The position numbers and the translations under genes are program-made. 64,000 nucleotides of DNA from Glaciecola petra (GTDB taxonomy: Bacteria; Pseudomonadota; Gammaproteobacteria; Enterobacterales; Alteromonadaceae), in the NCBI RefSeq assembly GCF_031846345.1, contig NZ_JAVRHX010000007.1, forward strand, positions 78,385 to 142,384, written 5' to 3'. The notes under the pieces are model-generated. The model did not search any database, was not told the origin of the DNA, and saw only the letters and a program-made list of their open reading frames with translations. This document shows, one piece after another, positions 51,456 through 60,310 of this stretch; the stretch's first letter is position 1; every line of letters starts with the position of its first letter.

Positions 51456-54278
51456 CTAATCAGACTCTTCGTCGCGTTCAACAACAATATGAACACCACG
51501 CTCGTCTTGTACTAAACGCTGCCCGCTTTGTAACTCAAATTTGTGCTCTACAGGCTCAAACAGTTTTTCCGGGAAATCCTCTGAGGGCTCTTGCTCTTCG
51601 CTGGCTTCTGGCTTTTCAATATCTTCGTTAAAGTGCACAATTTGTTTCCAGCAACGGGTAATGTTGTCGCCTAAAATAACCAACAAGTCGTCTTGTTTAC
51701 AGTTTTCTAAACCAGCATGAACACCTTCTTCCTCACTCGGAATTACAAAAATCCGGTCTTCGCTTACTCCAGCCTTTATTAAGGTATCTTTAATCAACTC
51801 AGGTACTTCATCATGACCCCGTCCGCGGCGGTCGTCATCTGCCTTACAAACAAAGTAATCAAAGGCCTTGGCAACAATTTCAGAAGCTTCAATAACATCT
51901 TCGTCTCTTCTATCCCCCGGCATCGCCATAACAATATGGCGTTTGCCTTTAACCTCTAAGCGTGTTGCCAGGTCAGAGATAGTTTGAATTGCAGCAGGAT
52001 TATGTGCGTAGTCTAAGATGACTTTAAACGGGTGCTCATCAAATATATTTAAGCGCCCAGGAGCTTGATAGAACGACGTGTTGAATATACGTAGGCCTTG
52101 TCTAATATCTTCCAAAGAGGTGTTAAAGTTATACGCCATAGCTGTAGCAAACATTGCATTTTGCACGTTATGTAGGGCTTTACCTTCAATGGTCGATGGT
52201 ATTAAGTGAGTCCAAAGTAAGGGGATATGTGCGCCTTTATCATAAATAGTAATCATGTCACCGTTAATGCCTTTTTCGAGCACCACAGCCATGCCACCAG
52301 AGCGAATATGTTCGCGCACTAAACCATGTCCTGAATCCATCGTGACATAACAGATTTGTTTAGCTGAACAGAATTCAGCCATTTGCAAGCAGTTGATGTC
52401 GTCGGCATTAAGCACAACGCAGTCTTCGGCGACTTCGGCCACTACCCTTTTAATTTGTGCGAGTTGTTCAAGCGTATTGATACCACGTTGACCTAAATGG
52501 TCTGCCGCGATATTTAGCACAGCGCTAACGTCGGTTCTTGTATATCCCAATCCACGTTTTACGATACCACCGCGAGCGGTTTCCATGATGGCAAAATCAA
52601 CGCTCGGGTCACGTAATACGATTTGCGCTGAAGTAGGGCCGGTCATGTCACCCTTGACGGTCAAATGACCGTCAATATAAACCCCATCGGTCGACGTCAT
52701 GCCAGTGGTGTATCCTGCACTTTTCATTATGCTTGCGAGCATGCGTGAAGTAGTTGTCTTACCGTTAGTGCCGGTTATGCCTGCCACCGGGATACGCGCA
52801 TCACTACCCGCAGGGAAAAGCATGTCCATGACTTTACCCGAGACATCTCGAGGTGTTCCTTCACTTGGCGCAACATGCATTCTAAATCCTGGCGCTGCAT
52901 TGCACTCGCATATGCCGCCGCCAATTTCTTTGTATGATTTACTGATGTCGTCTGTTAAAAAATCGACGCCGCCAATGTCTAAGCCAATAGCTTTTATGGC
53001 ACGAACCGCCATATCACGGTTGTCAGGGTGCACGATATCAGTAACATCAATGGCCGTGCCACCGGTTGATAAGTTTGCGGTTGAGCGCAAATAGAACGCA
53101 TGATCTTTTTCTAACACGGTATCTTTAGTAAAGCCTGCCTCTTCCATTAGTCGATTAGCTTGATTGTCTAATTCTAATTTGGTTAAGACTTTTTCGTGGC
53201 CAACGCCGCGACGAGGGTCTTGATTCACAATGTCAATTAGTTGTTCAATACTGTGCATGCCATCTCCAACAACATGCCCAGGAACACGTTTAGCAACAGC
53301 AACTAACTCGTCGTTTACGACCAGCATTCTATGGTCATAGCCGGTTAAAAAGCTTTCAATAAGCACTGCACGGCTAGTGCCATGGGCTTGCGCTTCTGCA
53401 AATGCGGTGGCAACTTCTTCGTCATTATTAAGATTAATACTGACACCTCGTCCATGGTTCGCATTTAAAGGCTTTAATACTACAGGGAAACCAACTCTGC
53501 GAGCGCCTCTTATTGCTTGCCGCTCGCTATATACCATCATTTGCTGTGGTACGGGTAAGCCTAGGTCGTTAAGTAAATTATGGGTGTCCTCTTTGTCACA
53601 AGAAATTTCAACAGCAATATGTTTTGTTTCGCTAGTAATAGTTGCTTGTATTCGCTTTTGATATTTACCGTGGCCAAACTGCACAAGACTATAATTATTA
53701 AGTCTCAGCCATGGAATGTCGCGATCTTCAGCAGCAGCAACCAGTGAACCCGTGCTTGGACCAAATTCCTTACGTTGTGCCATTTTAATGAAGTCAGTCA
53801 ATTCTTGTTCAAAATCAAAGTCGTCATCTATATTTGCACCAACAGCTTCTTGTACATTTTTGGGCATTAAATGCTCCAAAAGACGCATACCAAGGGCACC
53901 GGCTTCAAGCCCTACATCTTTTTGGTGGTATTGATAAACTACATAGTAACAACCGGGGTCATCTAGACTTCGCGTACGTCCAAAAGAAACATCAGACCCA
54001 GCGAGGTTTTGCAGCTCTAGCGCTACATGTTCCCAAATATGACCAATCCAAGTCCCTTCGTCTTCGCGTAAGCGTCTTAAAAAGCCGCCTTCGCTGCCGT
54101 ATGAACATCCGTGAGTTTGAAGGCTAGGTATAGCATTCACTAGGCCTTCAACAAAGTCGGTGCCAAGCTTTGCGGATGGCCAATGTTCAAGTTCTCCAAT
54201 ATCAATTTGAAAGCAAATTACCGGAAAATTAGCATATACATTTGGGCCAACATATACGTTGCGGCTAAGAATTTTCAT
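51456..54278 (-). CDS. cphA: cyanophycin synthetase
   Basis: A 940-residue enzyme that makes the storage polymer multi-L-arginyl-poly-L-aspartate. Layout: N-terminal domain (GPNVYANFPVICFQIDIGEL; HIWEHVALELQ), ATP-grasp domain about 220-480 (VVLKPLNANHGRGVSINL, then AVLIESFLTGYDHRMLVVN and the metal-binding IGGGICECNAAPGFRMH), then the Mur-ligase domain with P-loop GITGTNGKTTTSRMLA near residue 500, MDSGH-like and ILDYAHNPAAIQ segments. An acidic tail of about 45 residues (EEQEPSEDFPEK) exceeds the usual 870-900 length. It leads the lower transcription unit; a terminator-like hairpin separates it from cphB. Confidence 0.96.
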   Translation of the reverse strand: MKILSRNVYVGPNVYANFPVICFQIDIGELEHWPSAKLGTDFVEGLVNAIPSLQTHGCSYGSEGGFLRRLREDEGTWIGHIWEHVALELQNLAGSDVSFGRTRSLDDPGCYYVVYQYHQKDVGLEAGALGMRLLEHLMPKNVQEAVGANIDDDFDFEQELTDFIKMAQRKEFGPSTGSLVAAAEDRDIPWLRLNNYSLVQFGHGKYQKRIQATITSETKHIAVEISCDKEDTHNLLNDLGLPVPQQMMVYSERQAIRGARRVGFPVVLKPLNANHGRGVSINLNNDEEVATAFAEAQAHGTSRAVLIESFLTGYDHRMLVVNDELVAVAKRVPGHVVGDGMHSIEQLIDIVNQDPRRGVGHEKVLTKLELDNQANRLMEEAGFTKDTVLEKDHAFYLRSTANLSTGGTAIDVTDIVHPDNRDMAVRAIKAIGLDIGGVDFLTDDISKSYKEIGGGICECNAAPGFRMHVAPSEGTPRDVSGKVMDMLFPAGSDARIPVAGITGTNGKTTTSRMLASIMKSAGYTTGMTSTDGVYIDGHLTVKGDMTGPTSAQIVLRDPSVDFAIMETARGGIVKRGLGYTRTDVSAVLNIAADHLGQRGINTLEQLAQIKRVVAEVAEDCVVLNADDINCLQMAEFCSAKQICYVTMDSGHGLVREHIRSGGMAVVLEKGINGDMITIYDKGAHIPLLWTHLIPSTIEGKALHNVQNAMFATAMAYNFNTSLEDIRQGLRIFNTSFYQAPGRLNIFDEHPFKVILDYAHNPAAIQTISDLATRLEVKGKRHIVMAMPGDRRDEDVIEASEIVAKAFDYFVCKADDDRRGRGHDEVPELIKDTLIKAGVSEDRIFVIPSEEEGVHAGLENCKQDDLLVILGDNITRCWKQIVHFNEDIEKPEASEEQEPSEDFPEKLFEPVEHKFELQSGQRLVQDERGVHIVVERDEESD

Positions 54279-54424
54279 ACCTGCTGTATCCTTTGTTCTA
54301 TATTGCGTTGACGAAGTGCTATTTTTGACTTTTTTTGCACCGTCAAACGATGAAATTTAGACGATTAATCACCACAGTATTCGGGCTGTCTGGCGATTTT
54401 TTCCTTAGATATACTAAAGTACAT

Positions 54425-54451
54425 AAAAAGCGCTGCGAACGCTAGCGCTGA
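54425..54451 (-). terminator. terminator-like hairpin between cphB and cphA
   Basis: On the minus strand CAGCGCT, loop AGCGTTCGC, AGCGCT, then TTTTT. It lies 61 nt after the cphB stop and about 150 nt before cphA, so iadA-cphB and cphA probably form separate or attenuated units. Confidence 0.6.
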
Positions 54452-54511
54452 ATAGTATATTTTGCTCAAATTTAAAGCGTATTAAAAACCGTTTAGCATG
54501 CAAGCTCAGAT

Positions 54512-55330
54512 CTAATTTACGTATGCTTTGCGTTCGCCAATATTAAAACGTCCGCCAGCCGCCAATATATGCACTTTAAGATTAAGTAATGTGAGCGCAT
54601 CACCTCGCCTTGCTTCTGCCATAGATGAATATTCTATATCGCTAGGATCAACCACCGTGATAGCGCCACTTCCTACTACCGTGAATTCATTGTTATGATC
54701 GATAAACGCAGCGGTATCTTCATCCAAACCAACACCAATTAAAAACGGATTGTACGAAACAGCAGAAAGTAACCGAGACAATCGGTTTCGTTCGTTAAAA
54801 TGCTGGTCAACCACAATAGTATTGATGAGGCCCATACCGGGCGCTAAATTAACGCCGTCTTCAGTTGGCACGATACCCGTGGTGCCGCCAGTAATCATAT
54901 GTTGAGACACAATAGCCGCACCTGCCGATGTCCCTGCATAATTTACCCCTTGGGCATTCAGTTGACGAATTGTTTTTGCAATTGGAGTGCCACCTAATAT
55001 GGTCGATAAACGCAATTGATTGCCGCCAGTGATAAAAATACCGGTGCTCTTTTCAAGTGTTTTTACGTAATCCGCATTTTGTGCGTCACTGCGTTCTGTG
55101 ATGGGTAAAGAATAGGTTTTTTTTACGCCTATTTCTTCGAATATTTTTTGATAGCGCTGTCCAGTGTCGTCTAATTGTGAAGCCGTAGGAATAACAGTAA
55201 TGACCGCGTCTGTTCCGCCAGACAAGGCCACAAATTTAGCTAATATTTCGGGATTTTCAAATTTTTCTTCGCCACCACCAATAGGTATTACATAACCTCT
55301 GGTAGTGCCTTTAATAGTTGGTGAGGGCAT
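54512..55330 (-). CDS. cphB: cyanophycinase
   Basis: A 272-residue serine peptidase of family S51 that cuts cyanophycin into beta-Asp-Arg dipeptides. The nucleophile is Ser135 in YAGTSAGAAIVS; GGNQLRL (102-108) and IPIGGGEEKF near the start are family hallmarks, and VVDQHFNERNRLSRLL and IGVGLDEDTA complete the active-site region. No signal peptide, so it acts on internal granules. It follows iadA by 5 nt, so polymer and dipeptide breakdown are coupled. Confidence 0.95.
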   Translation of the reverse strand: MPSPTIKGTTRGYVIPIGGGEEKFENPEILAKFVALSGGTDAVITVIPTASQLDDTGQRYQKIFEEIGVKKTYSLPITERSDAQNADYVKTLEKSTGIFITGGNQLRLSTILGGTPIAKTIRQLNAQGVNYAGTSAGAAIVSQHMITGGTTGIVPTEDGVNLAPGMGLINTIVVDQHFNERNRLSRLLSAVSYNPFLIGVGLDEDTAAFIDHNNEFTVVGSGAITVVDPSDIEYSSMAEARRGDALTLLNLKVHILAAGGRFNIGERKAYVN

Positions 55331-55335
55331 AATAA

Positions 55336-56484
55336 TTACTCGAAAGTGCCTTTTATAATTTGTTGTTTGTGTTGCACATGCAAGTGCCCTAAGGCCATGA
55401 CGTGCTCTATACGATTATTGTTATCAAATATGATTAAGTCGGCGTCAGCGCCTTCTTTAATTCGACCTTTGTTATGAAAGTTCATTAGTTCAGCCACATT
55501 AGTGCTGAAGAAAGGTAAAAATTGTTCTACTTTTTCGCCTGCATCAAGCAATTCATAGAAGACATTTGTCATCGAAATTGATTCGGCAAAGTCCATATTT
55601 TTTAAACTGCCATCGGCATGGAAATTGGGCAAGCAACCGCCGCCATCAGAGCTGATAGTGAGTTTGTCTTGTGGCAAGTCTTGACGCATATATCTTAGTA
55701 AAGCCTCGGGAGGTTCAAATCCTTCATCGCCTGTTTCAAATGCAGTTACGTCGACCCAACAACCTAGCTTCGCCAGTTCACAAGCTTCTTCAAACAAAAA
55801 TCGCTGACGGTTAATATGGGTAGGATTAAATGTGCGAGGCGGTATTTCTGATACCGATAACGCTTCGCGAACAAGGCTTAAACCGCGTTCACCATCACCC
55901 AAATGCAAATGCAACATACCCGCTTTACCAGTCATTAGTCTTGCTACATGAGCTTCAGAGGCAATTTTTAACAGTTCGTTTAAGGTAGGTTGACTAGAGC
56001 GATGGTCGCTTATGGCGAGTTCTCCTACTCCTATTACAGGCTCTACAAATACAATGTCTGATTTTACTGAGCCCGTTAGTGTGGTTGGTGGCAAGTGATA
56101 ACCACCAGTATAACAATATGCTGAAAAGCCTTCTTCGCGCAAAGCATATACCTGTGCTACCAATGACTCGGTATTGCGAGTGAGGTCGTCTGTACCTAAT
56201 AATCCCACCGCGGTGGTAACGCCAGCACCGGTAAATTTACTCAAAGGAACCGGTGGTACTCGCGTTGAAAAGCCTGCCTCACCGCCACCGCCGGTAATAT
56301 GCGTATGGCCATCTATAAACCCAGGCGTAAGCATGGCGCCTTGTGCATCAATGACCGAGTGTGGCACATTCAGCGAAATATCTGCTTCACTGATTAAGCA
56401 AATCTTTGAGCCAGCAATCATCAAGTGTCTTAAACCCAATGGCTGAGGAGCAAATACATTCGCATTTTTAATAACTGTTATCAA
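55336..56484 (-). CDS. iadA: isoaspartyl dipeptidase (beta-aspartyl peptidase)
   Basis: A metal-dependent amidohydrolase that splits beta-Asp dipeptides such as beta-Asp-Arg from cyanophycin. I choose the TTG at 56484 (382 residues; E. coli IadA has 390), because the protein then begins ITVIKNANVFAPQPLG as IadA does. The open frame goes on 56 codons to 56652, but that part overlaps a pair of regulatory palindromes and has no IadA similarity. Motifs: FIDGHTHITGGGGEAG (HxH), the VTTAVGLLGTDD strand, YCYTGGYHLPP, HLHLGDGERG, FNPTHINR and TISSDGGG. Start choice is less certain than the function. Confidence 0.9.
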   Translation of the reverse strand: MITVIKNANVFAPQPLGLRHLMIAGSKICLISEADISLNVPHSVIDAQGAMLTPGFIDGHTHITGGGGEAGFSTRVPPVPLSKFTGAGVTTAVGLLGTDDLTRNTESLVAQVYALREEGFSAYCYTGGYHLPPTTLTGSVKSDIVFVEPVIGVGELAISDHRSSQPTLNELLKIASEAHVARLMTGKAGMLHLHLGDGERGLSLVREALSVSEIPPRTFNPTHINRQRFLFEEACELAKLGCWVDVTAFETGDEGFEPPEALLRYMRQDLPQDKLTISSDGGGCLPNFHADGSLKNMDFAESISMTNVFYELLDAGEKVEQFLPFFSTNVAELMNFHNKGRIKEGADADLIIFDNNNRIEHVMALGHLHVQHKQQIIKGTFE

Positions 56485-56611
56485 AACTTTAAACTCGTAG
56501 TGTGTTATGTGCAGTTTAGATTTATCTAGCTCTCTATTTAGTAGCCTTCTGCATATGCGGCCTAATTCTATATGTTGTGGGCCAAAAGGCATAATGCTTT
56601 TTGATTTTAAA

Positions 56612-56647
56612 AGTGTCCGTTGCGGACACTTTTTCTGTCCGCGGACA
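56612..56647. promoter_or_regulatory. paired upstream activator palindromes (TGTCCG...CGGACA)
   Basis: Site 1, AGTGTCCG-TTG-CGGACACT (56612-56630), and site 2, TGTCCGCGGACA (56636-56647), are perfect palindromes with centres about 20 bp apart, two helical turns. They lie about 60-90 bp upstream of a sigma-54 type promoter, the normal place for NtrC-type activator sites. Confidence 0.75.
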
Positions 56648-56702
56648 CGCAAAAACCAATTTCAAAATAGAAATAATGCAATAAAAACAACATCATAACA
56701 CT

Positions 56703-56718
56703 TGGCATGAATATCGCT
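56703..56718 (+). promoter_or_regulatory. sigma-54 type (-24/-12) promoter
   Basis: TTGGCATGAATATCGCT has GG (56704-56705) and GC (56716-56717) exactly 10 nt apart, and TTGGCAT agrees with the -24 box; the -12 box is TCGC instead of TTGC. The operon it precedes encodes an NtrC-type activator, so self-control is likely. Confidence 0.7.
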
Positions 56719-56780
56719 ACTGTCGTCAATAGTAAAACAATATTGGCTTAACGATAGCCTAAATAGAAAAGGACACATAT

Positions 56781-56870
56781 ATGATAGCTACTTACTTTCT
56801 TCTTTCGCCATTAACTGTCCTGATATGCGCCTGTCTTATTGCGTTTATCGAAACCCGCATCACTGAATAA
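56781..56870 (+). CDS. 29-residue membrane microprotein, first gene of the exporter operon
   Basis: ATG at 56781 follows AAAAGGA at 6 nt spacing and opens 29 codons ending in TAA at 56870. The product is one hydrophobic helix (YFLLSPLTVLICACLIAF) followed by a short polar end, IETRITE. It lies between the sigma-54 type promoter and the adaptor gene, 28 nt before the latter. Good ribosome site, position and a single clean helix favour a real gene. It may modulate the exporter or kinase, as small membrane proteins do elsewhere. Not a known family to me. Confidence 0.6.
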   Translation: MIATYFLLSPLTVLICACLIAFIETRITE

Positions 56871-56898
56871 TTAAAGTCGAGTAATAAAAGGAATAGTC

Positions 56899-58155
56899 AT
56901 GATCCAGGATACCAGTGCACAAGACATCGCTTTAGAATCAAAGACGAATATGAAAAAAGTCATTTTTATCGTGATTGTTGTCATTGGCCTGTTTTTTCTT
57001 GGTGCTAGTATGCTATTTAGCTCACCTTCAGCCAATCGCTCTATTGAACGTGCATCAGTGCAAATAGCCACCTTGGAAGTGGGCGATTTAATCCGTGATG
57101 TGTCGGCTACAGGACGGATAGTGGCCGCAAACGCACCGCAACTTTATAGTCCAGAGCAAGGTTATGTAGAGTTAAAGGTTCAAGCAGGCGACACGGTGAG
57201 TATTGGTCAAATAGTAGCAACAGTCGAAAGCCCAGAACTACAAAATCAACTAAAACAAGAACGCTCAGAAATGGAGCGCTTAAAAGGCCAACTCGCTAGA
57301 CAAGAGTTAGACGCACGTCGACAAACCTTGCAATTGACTAAAACCCTAGATTTAGCCGAAGTTGACTTACAGGCTGCGGAGCGAGAAGAGCGCAGAGCAC
57401 AAGCATCTATCGTTAACAATTTAATTTCGCAAATTGATTTAGAAAAAGCGGTAGACGATTTAGCACGGGCAAAATTGTCTTTTAAGCACGCAAAACAAGA
57501 AGTGGCGTTAGCTAAAGATACTTTAGCTTTTGAGTTAGACAGTGCCCGCAGTACCGTTTCGCGCCAAGCACTTGTAATAGACGAGCTGGTACGAAAAACA
57601 ACGGACTTAGATATTAGAGCCACTGTTGATGGCGTGATAGGCAATTTATTATCTCAACAGCGTTCATTAGTTGCGCAAAATGCTCCTTTAATGACCTTAG
57701 TCGATTTGAGTGCTTATGAAGCCGAATTGAATGTCGCAGAAAGTTATGCCAATGACTTGAGTTTGGGTATGCCAGTGGAAATAAGTATTGGCGGCCAAAA
57801 AATAGTAGGGCAATTGTCGGGTATTTCGCCTGAAGTCACCAATAGAGAGGTCACAACTCGGGTTCGTTTTGATCAACAAGACATTGCTGGCATTCGTCAA
57901 AACCAACAGCTTTCGGCTCGTATTTTATTAGAGAACAAATCAAACGTGCTAAAGGTACGTCGAGGTAGTTTTGTACAAGCTGGTGGATTTGTGGCCTACA
58001 AAATAGAAGGGGATGTTGCTACCAAAATCGATATTCAACTTGGTGCAAGGAGTATGCGCGAAGTAGAAGTGCTAAGTGGTTTATCGGCTAACGACCAAAT
58101 TATTATCTCAAATTATGATGAATTTATTGAAAGCGATTCGGTGCTGTTGAATTAA
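56899..58155 (+). CDS. HlyD/MacA-type periplasmic adaptor protein
   Basis: A 418-residue membrane-fusion protein. A short cytoplasmic N-terminus is followed by an anchor helix (VIFIVIVVIGLFFLGASML), a biotinyl-lipoyl half (VSATGRIVAANAPQLYSPEQ, VQAGDTVSIGQIVATV), a long coiled coil (about 115-230, rich in Glu/Arg/Gln), the returning lipoyl half (IRATVDGVIGNLLSQQRSLV) and a beta-barrel domain. It links the ABC exporter to an outer-membrane channel such as TolC, which is not in the window. AAAGGA stands 7 nt before the ATG. It leads the ABC-permease genes. Confidence 0.92.
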   Translation: MIQDTSAQDIALESKTNMKKVIFIVIVVIGLFFLGASMLFSSPSANRSIERASVQIATLEVGDLIRDVSATGRIVAANAPQLYSPEQGYVELKVQAGDTVSIGQIVATVESPELQNQLKQERSEMERLKGQLARQELDARRQTLQLTKTLDLAEVDLQAAEREERRAQASIVNNLISQIDLEKAVDDLARAKLSFKHAKQEVALAKDTLAFELDSARSTVSRQALVIDELVRKTTDLDIRATVDGVIGNLLSQQRSLVAQNAPLMTLVDLSAYEAELNVAESYANDLSLGMPVEISIGGQKIVGQLSGISPEVTNREVTTRVRFDQQDIAGIRQNQQLSARILLENKSNVLKVRRGSFVQAGGFVAYKIEGDVATKIDIQLGARSMREVEVLSGLSANDQIIISNYDEFIESDSVLLN

Positions 58156-58224
58156 TTCAAAGCACTCGTGAAAGCATATTTTTAAACAATTTAAAGTCAG
58201 TATTTACTAAAAAAGGACATCACA

Positions 58225-58971
58225 ATGTTATCCATGAAAAATATCAGCAAAGTTTATCAAACCGAAAAAGTGAGAACACACGCACTACGTGATTTTGATT
58301 TACAAGTAAACGAAGGTGAATTCATAGCGGTAACAGGGCCTTCAGGTTCGGGCAAGACTACTTTTTTAAATATTGCGGGCATGTTAGAACCCTACACTAG
58401 TGGCGAATACATGTTAGATGATGTAAACGTGGGCACACTTTCTGACAATCAACGTGCTGATTTACGTAATCAAAAAATTGGCTTTATATTTCAGGGCTTT
58501 AACTTAATCCCCGATCTTAATTTGTATGAAAATGTTGAAGTTCCACTGCGATATCGTGGTATTAAGACAGCCGAGCGTAAACGCCGTATTGAAGAATGTT
58601 TGGAAAAAGTAGGTTTAGGCAGTCGTGCTAAACATTTACCGCAGCAATTATCGGGCGGACAACAACAACGTGTTGCAATTGCCAGGGCATTAGCTGGGCA
58701 ACCTAGGTTTCTGCTGGCTGACGAACCTACAGGAAATCTCGATAGCCTCATGGCACGTCAGGTTATGGAGTTACTTGAAGAAATTAATCGCGATGGTGCA
58801 ACTATTGTAATGGTCACACACGACCCAGAACTAGCCCGCCGTGCCCCTCGAAATATTCAGGTAGTAGATGGCCAGTTGGCTGACTTTACGCTTTACCAAT
58901 CTCGAGAAAAAGAAATTATCACACCTAGCATCAAACCAATTGACCTTAGCAATAACCCTGTGGAGGCTTAA
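58225..58971 (+). CDS. ABC transporter ATP-binding protein (MacB/LolD type)
   Basis: A 248-residue ATPase: Walker A GPSGSGKTT near residues 39-47, Q-loop FIFQGFNLIPDL, signature LSGGQQQRVAIARALA, Walker B FLLADEPTGNLDS and the switch His in MVTHDPELA. Closest in type to MacB/LolD ATPases that drive mechanotransmission exporters instead of classical substrate pumping. It is placed 69 nt after the adaptor; the permease ATG begins 1 nt after its stop. Confidence 0.95.
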   Translation: MLSMKNISKVYQTEKVRTHALRDFDLQVNEGEFIAVTGPSGSGKTTFLNIAGMLEPYTSGEYMLDDVNVGTLSDNQRADLRNQKIGFIFQGFNLIPDLNLYENVEVPLRYRGIKTAERKRRIEECLEKVGLGSRAKHLPQQLSGGQQQRVAIARALAGQPRFLLADEPTGNLDSLMARQVMELLEEINRDGATIVMVTHDPELARRAPRNIQVVDGQLADFTLYQSREKEIITPSIKPIDLSNNPVEA

Positions 58972-58972
58972 T

Positions 58973-60286
58973 ATGTTTTTTCATTACGTAGATTTAGCTT
59001 GGCGCAGCTTTAAGCGTACCCCGGTTGTTTCGGTGCTTATGGTGTTGGCAATTGCCATTGGGATTGGCATTACAATGACCAGCTTGTCTGTTTATCACAT
59101 GATGTCGATGGACCCTATTCCCCACAAAAGCAGCAAACTATATGCGGTACAACTAGATACCATGGACGATGGCGAAGAATGGTGGACAGAAGATAATTTG
59201 CCCACTCAAATTACGTATAAAGACGCTATGTTTTTAAACGATGTAGATTTGCCTTATCGCAAAATAGCATCAACTCGTACAGGGTTCACGGTGCACATGA
59301 ATTCTAGTGAAGTGAAACCTTTCTTAGAAAGTGCTCGTGTAACAGGCAATGAGTTTTTTGCTATGTTCGATCTAGAGTTTCTATATGGTAATGCATGGAG
59401 TAAAGAACAATATCAAAGTGCGGCCCCTGTTGTTGTGCTTAGCGAGAGTATAAACGAAAAATTGTTTGGCGGCGAAGATTCGGTAGGCAAGCAAGTTTAT
59501 TTAAACGACGAAGTTTTTCAGGTGGTAGGTGTTATCAAGGAGTGGGATATCCACACTAAGTACTACGATTTGAACAATGGCTCTTTTAATTCGCCTGAAG
59601 ACTTATTTATTCCTTTGTCTTTAATTAAGGCTAAAGAACTCACTACTTGGGGTAACACTAATGGTTGGAAGTACCAAGAAATTAATAGCTTTCAAGATAG
59701 ACTCAACTCAGAATTACTATGGGTGCAGTTTTGGGTCGAGCTAAACAACGAGCAAGAAAAACAAGCATTTAGTGAATATTTGACTAATTATTTGGCAGAG
59801 CAGGGGACTTTGGGTCGTTTTGAACGCGAAAAAACTGAATTTTCTTTACGTAACGTTAATGAGTGGATGGAATACAACAATGTGGTATCTGAAGATAACC
59901 GTTTGTTGGTAGGGCTAAGTTTTTTGTTCTTAACCGTATGTTTAGTGAATATTCTTGCGCTACTTTTAGCAAAGTTTTTGCGCCGGGCGCCAGAAGTGGG
60001 AGTGCGCAGAGCATTGGGCGCTAGTAAGTCTCATGTGTTTGCGCAACATTTAGTTGAAGTGTCTATGTTAGGTTTCTTTGGTGGCGTAGTTGGAATAGGC
60101 ATCGCTCAACTTGGTCTGTGGGGCGTACGGTCTACTTATAGTTATTTCAGTGCCCTGGCTACCATGGATTTAAGCATGCTTTTTGCGGCGCCAATGATTG
60201 CTATTGTTTCTTGCTTAATTGCAGGTGCTATTCCGGCCTGGTTGGTGTGCAAAACACAACCTGCTATTTATCTTAAAACTCAATAA
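58973..60286 (+). CDS. FtsX/MacB-type ABC permease 1
   Basis: The start is ATG 58973 (437 residues), right after the ATPase stop codon and preceded by GGAGG; the open frame upstream overlaps the ATPase and is not used. Helix 1 lies at about 20-40 (VVSVLMVLAIAIGIGITMTS). A large periplasmic MacB-PCD domain follows, then three C-terminal helices with RRAPEVGVRRALGASKSHVF, the FtsX family coupling segment. It forms a pair with the next gene. Probable cargo: a peptide, lipid or antimicrobial compound. Confidence 0.9.
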   Translation: MFFHYVDLAWRSFKRTPVVSVLMVLAIAIGIGITMTSLSVYHMMSMDPIPHKSSKLYAVQLDTMDDGEEWWTEDNLPTQITYKDAMFLNDVDLPYRKIASTRTGFTVHMNSSEVKPFLESARVTGNEFFAMFDLEFLYGNAWSKEQYQSAAPVVVLSESINEKLFGGEDSVGKQVYLNDEVFQVVGVIKEWDIHTKYYDLNNGSFNSPEDLFIPLSLIKAKELTTWGNTNGWKYQEINSFQDRLNSELLWVQFWVELNNEQEKQAFSEYLTNYLAEQGTLGRFEREKTEFSLRNVNEWMEYNNVVSEDNRLLVGLSFLFLTVCLVNILALLLAKFLRRAPEVGVRRALGASKSHVFAQHLVEVSMLGFFGGVVGIGIAQLGLWGVRSTYSYFSALATMDLSMLFAAPMIAIVSCLIAGAIPAWLVCKTQPAIYLKTQ

Positions 60287-60310
60287 ACTCACTTTTAAAG
60301 GACTGTTATT

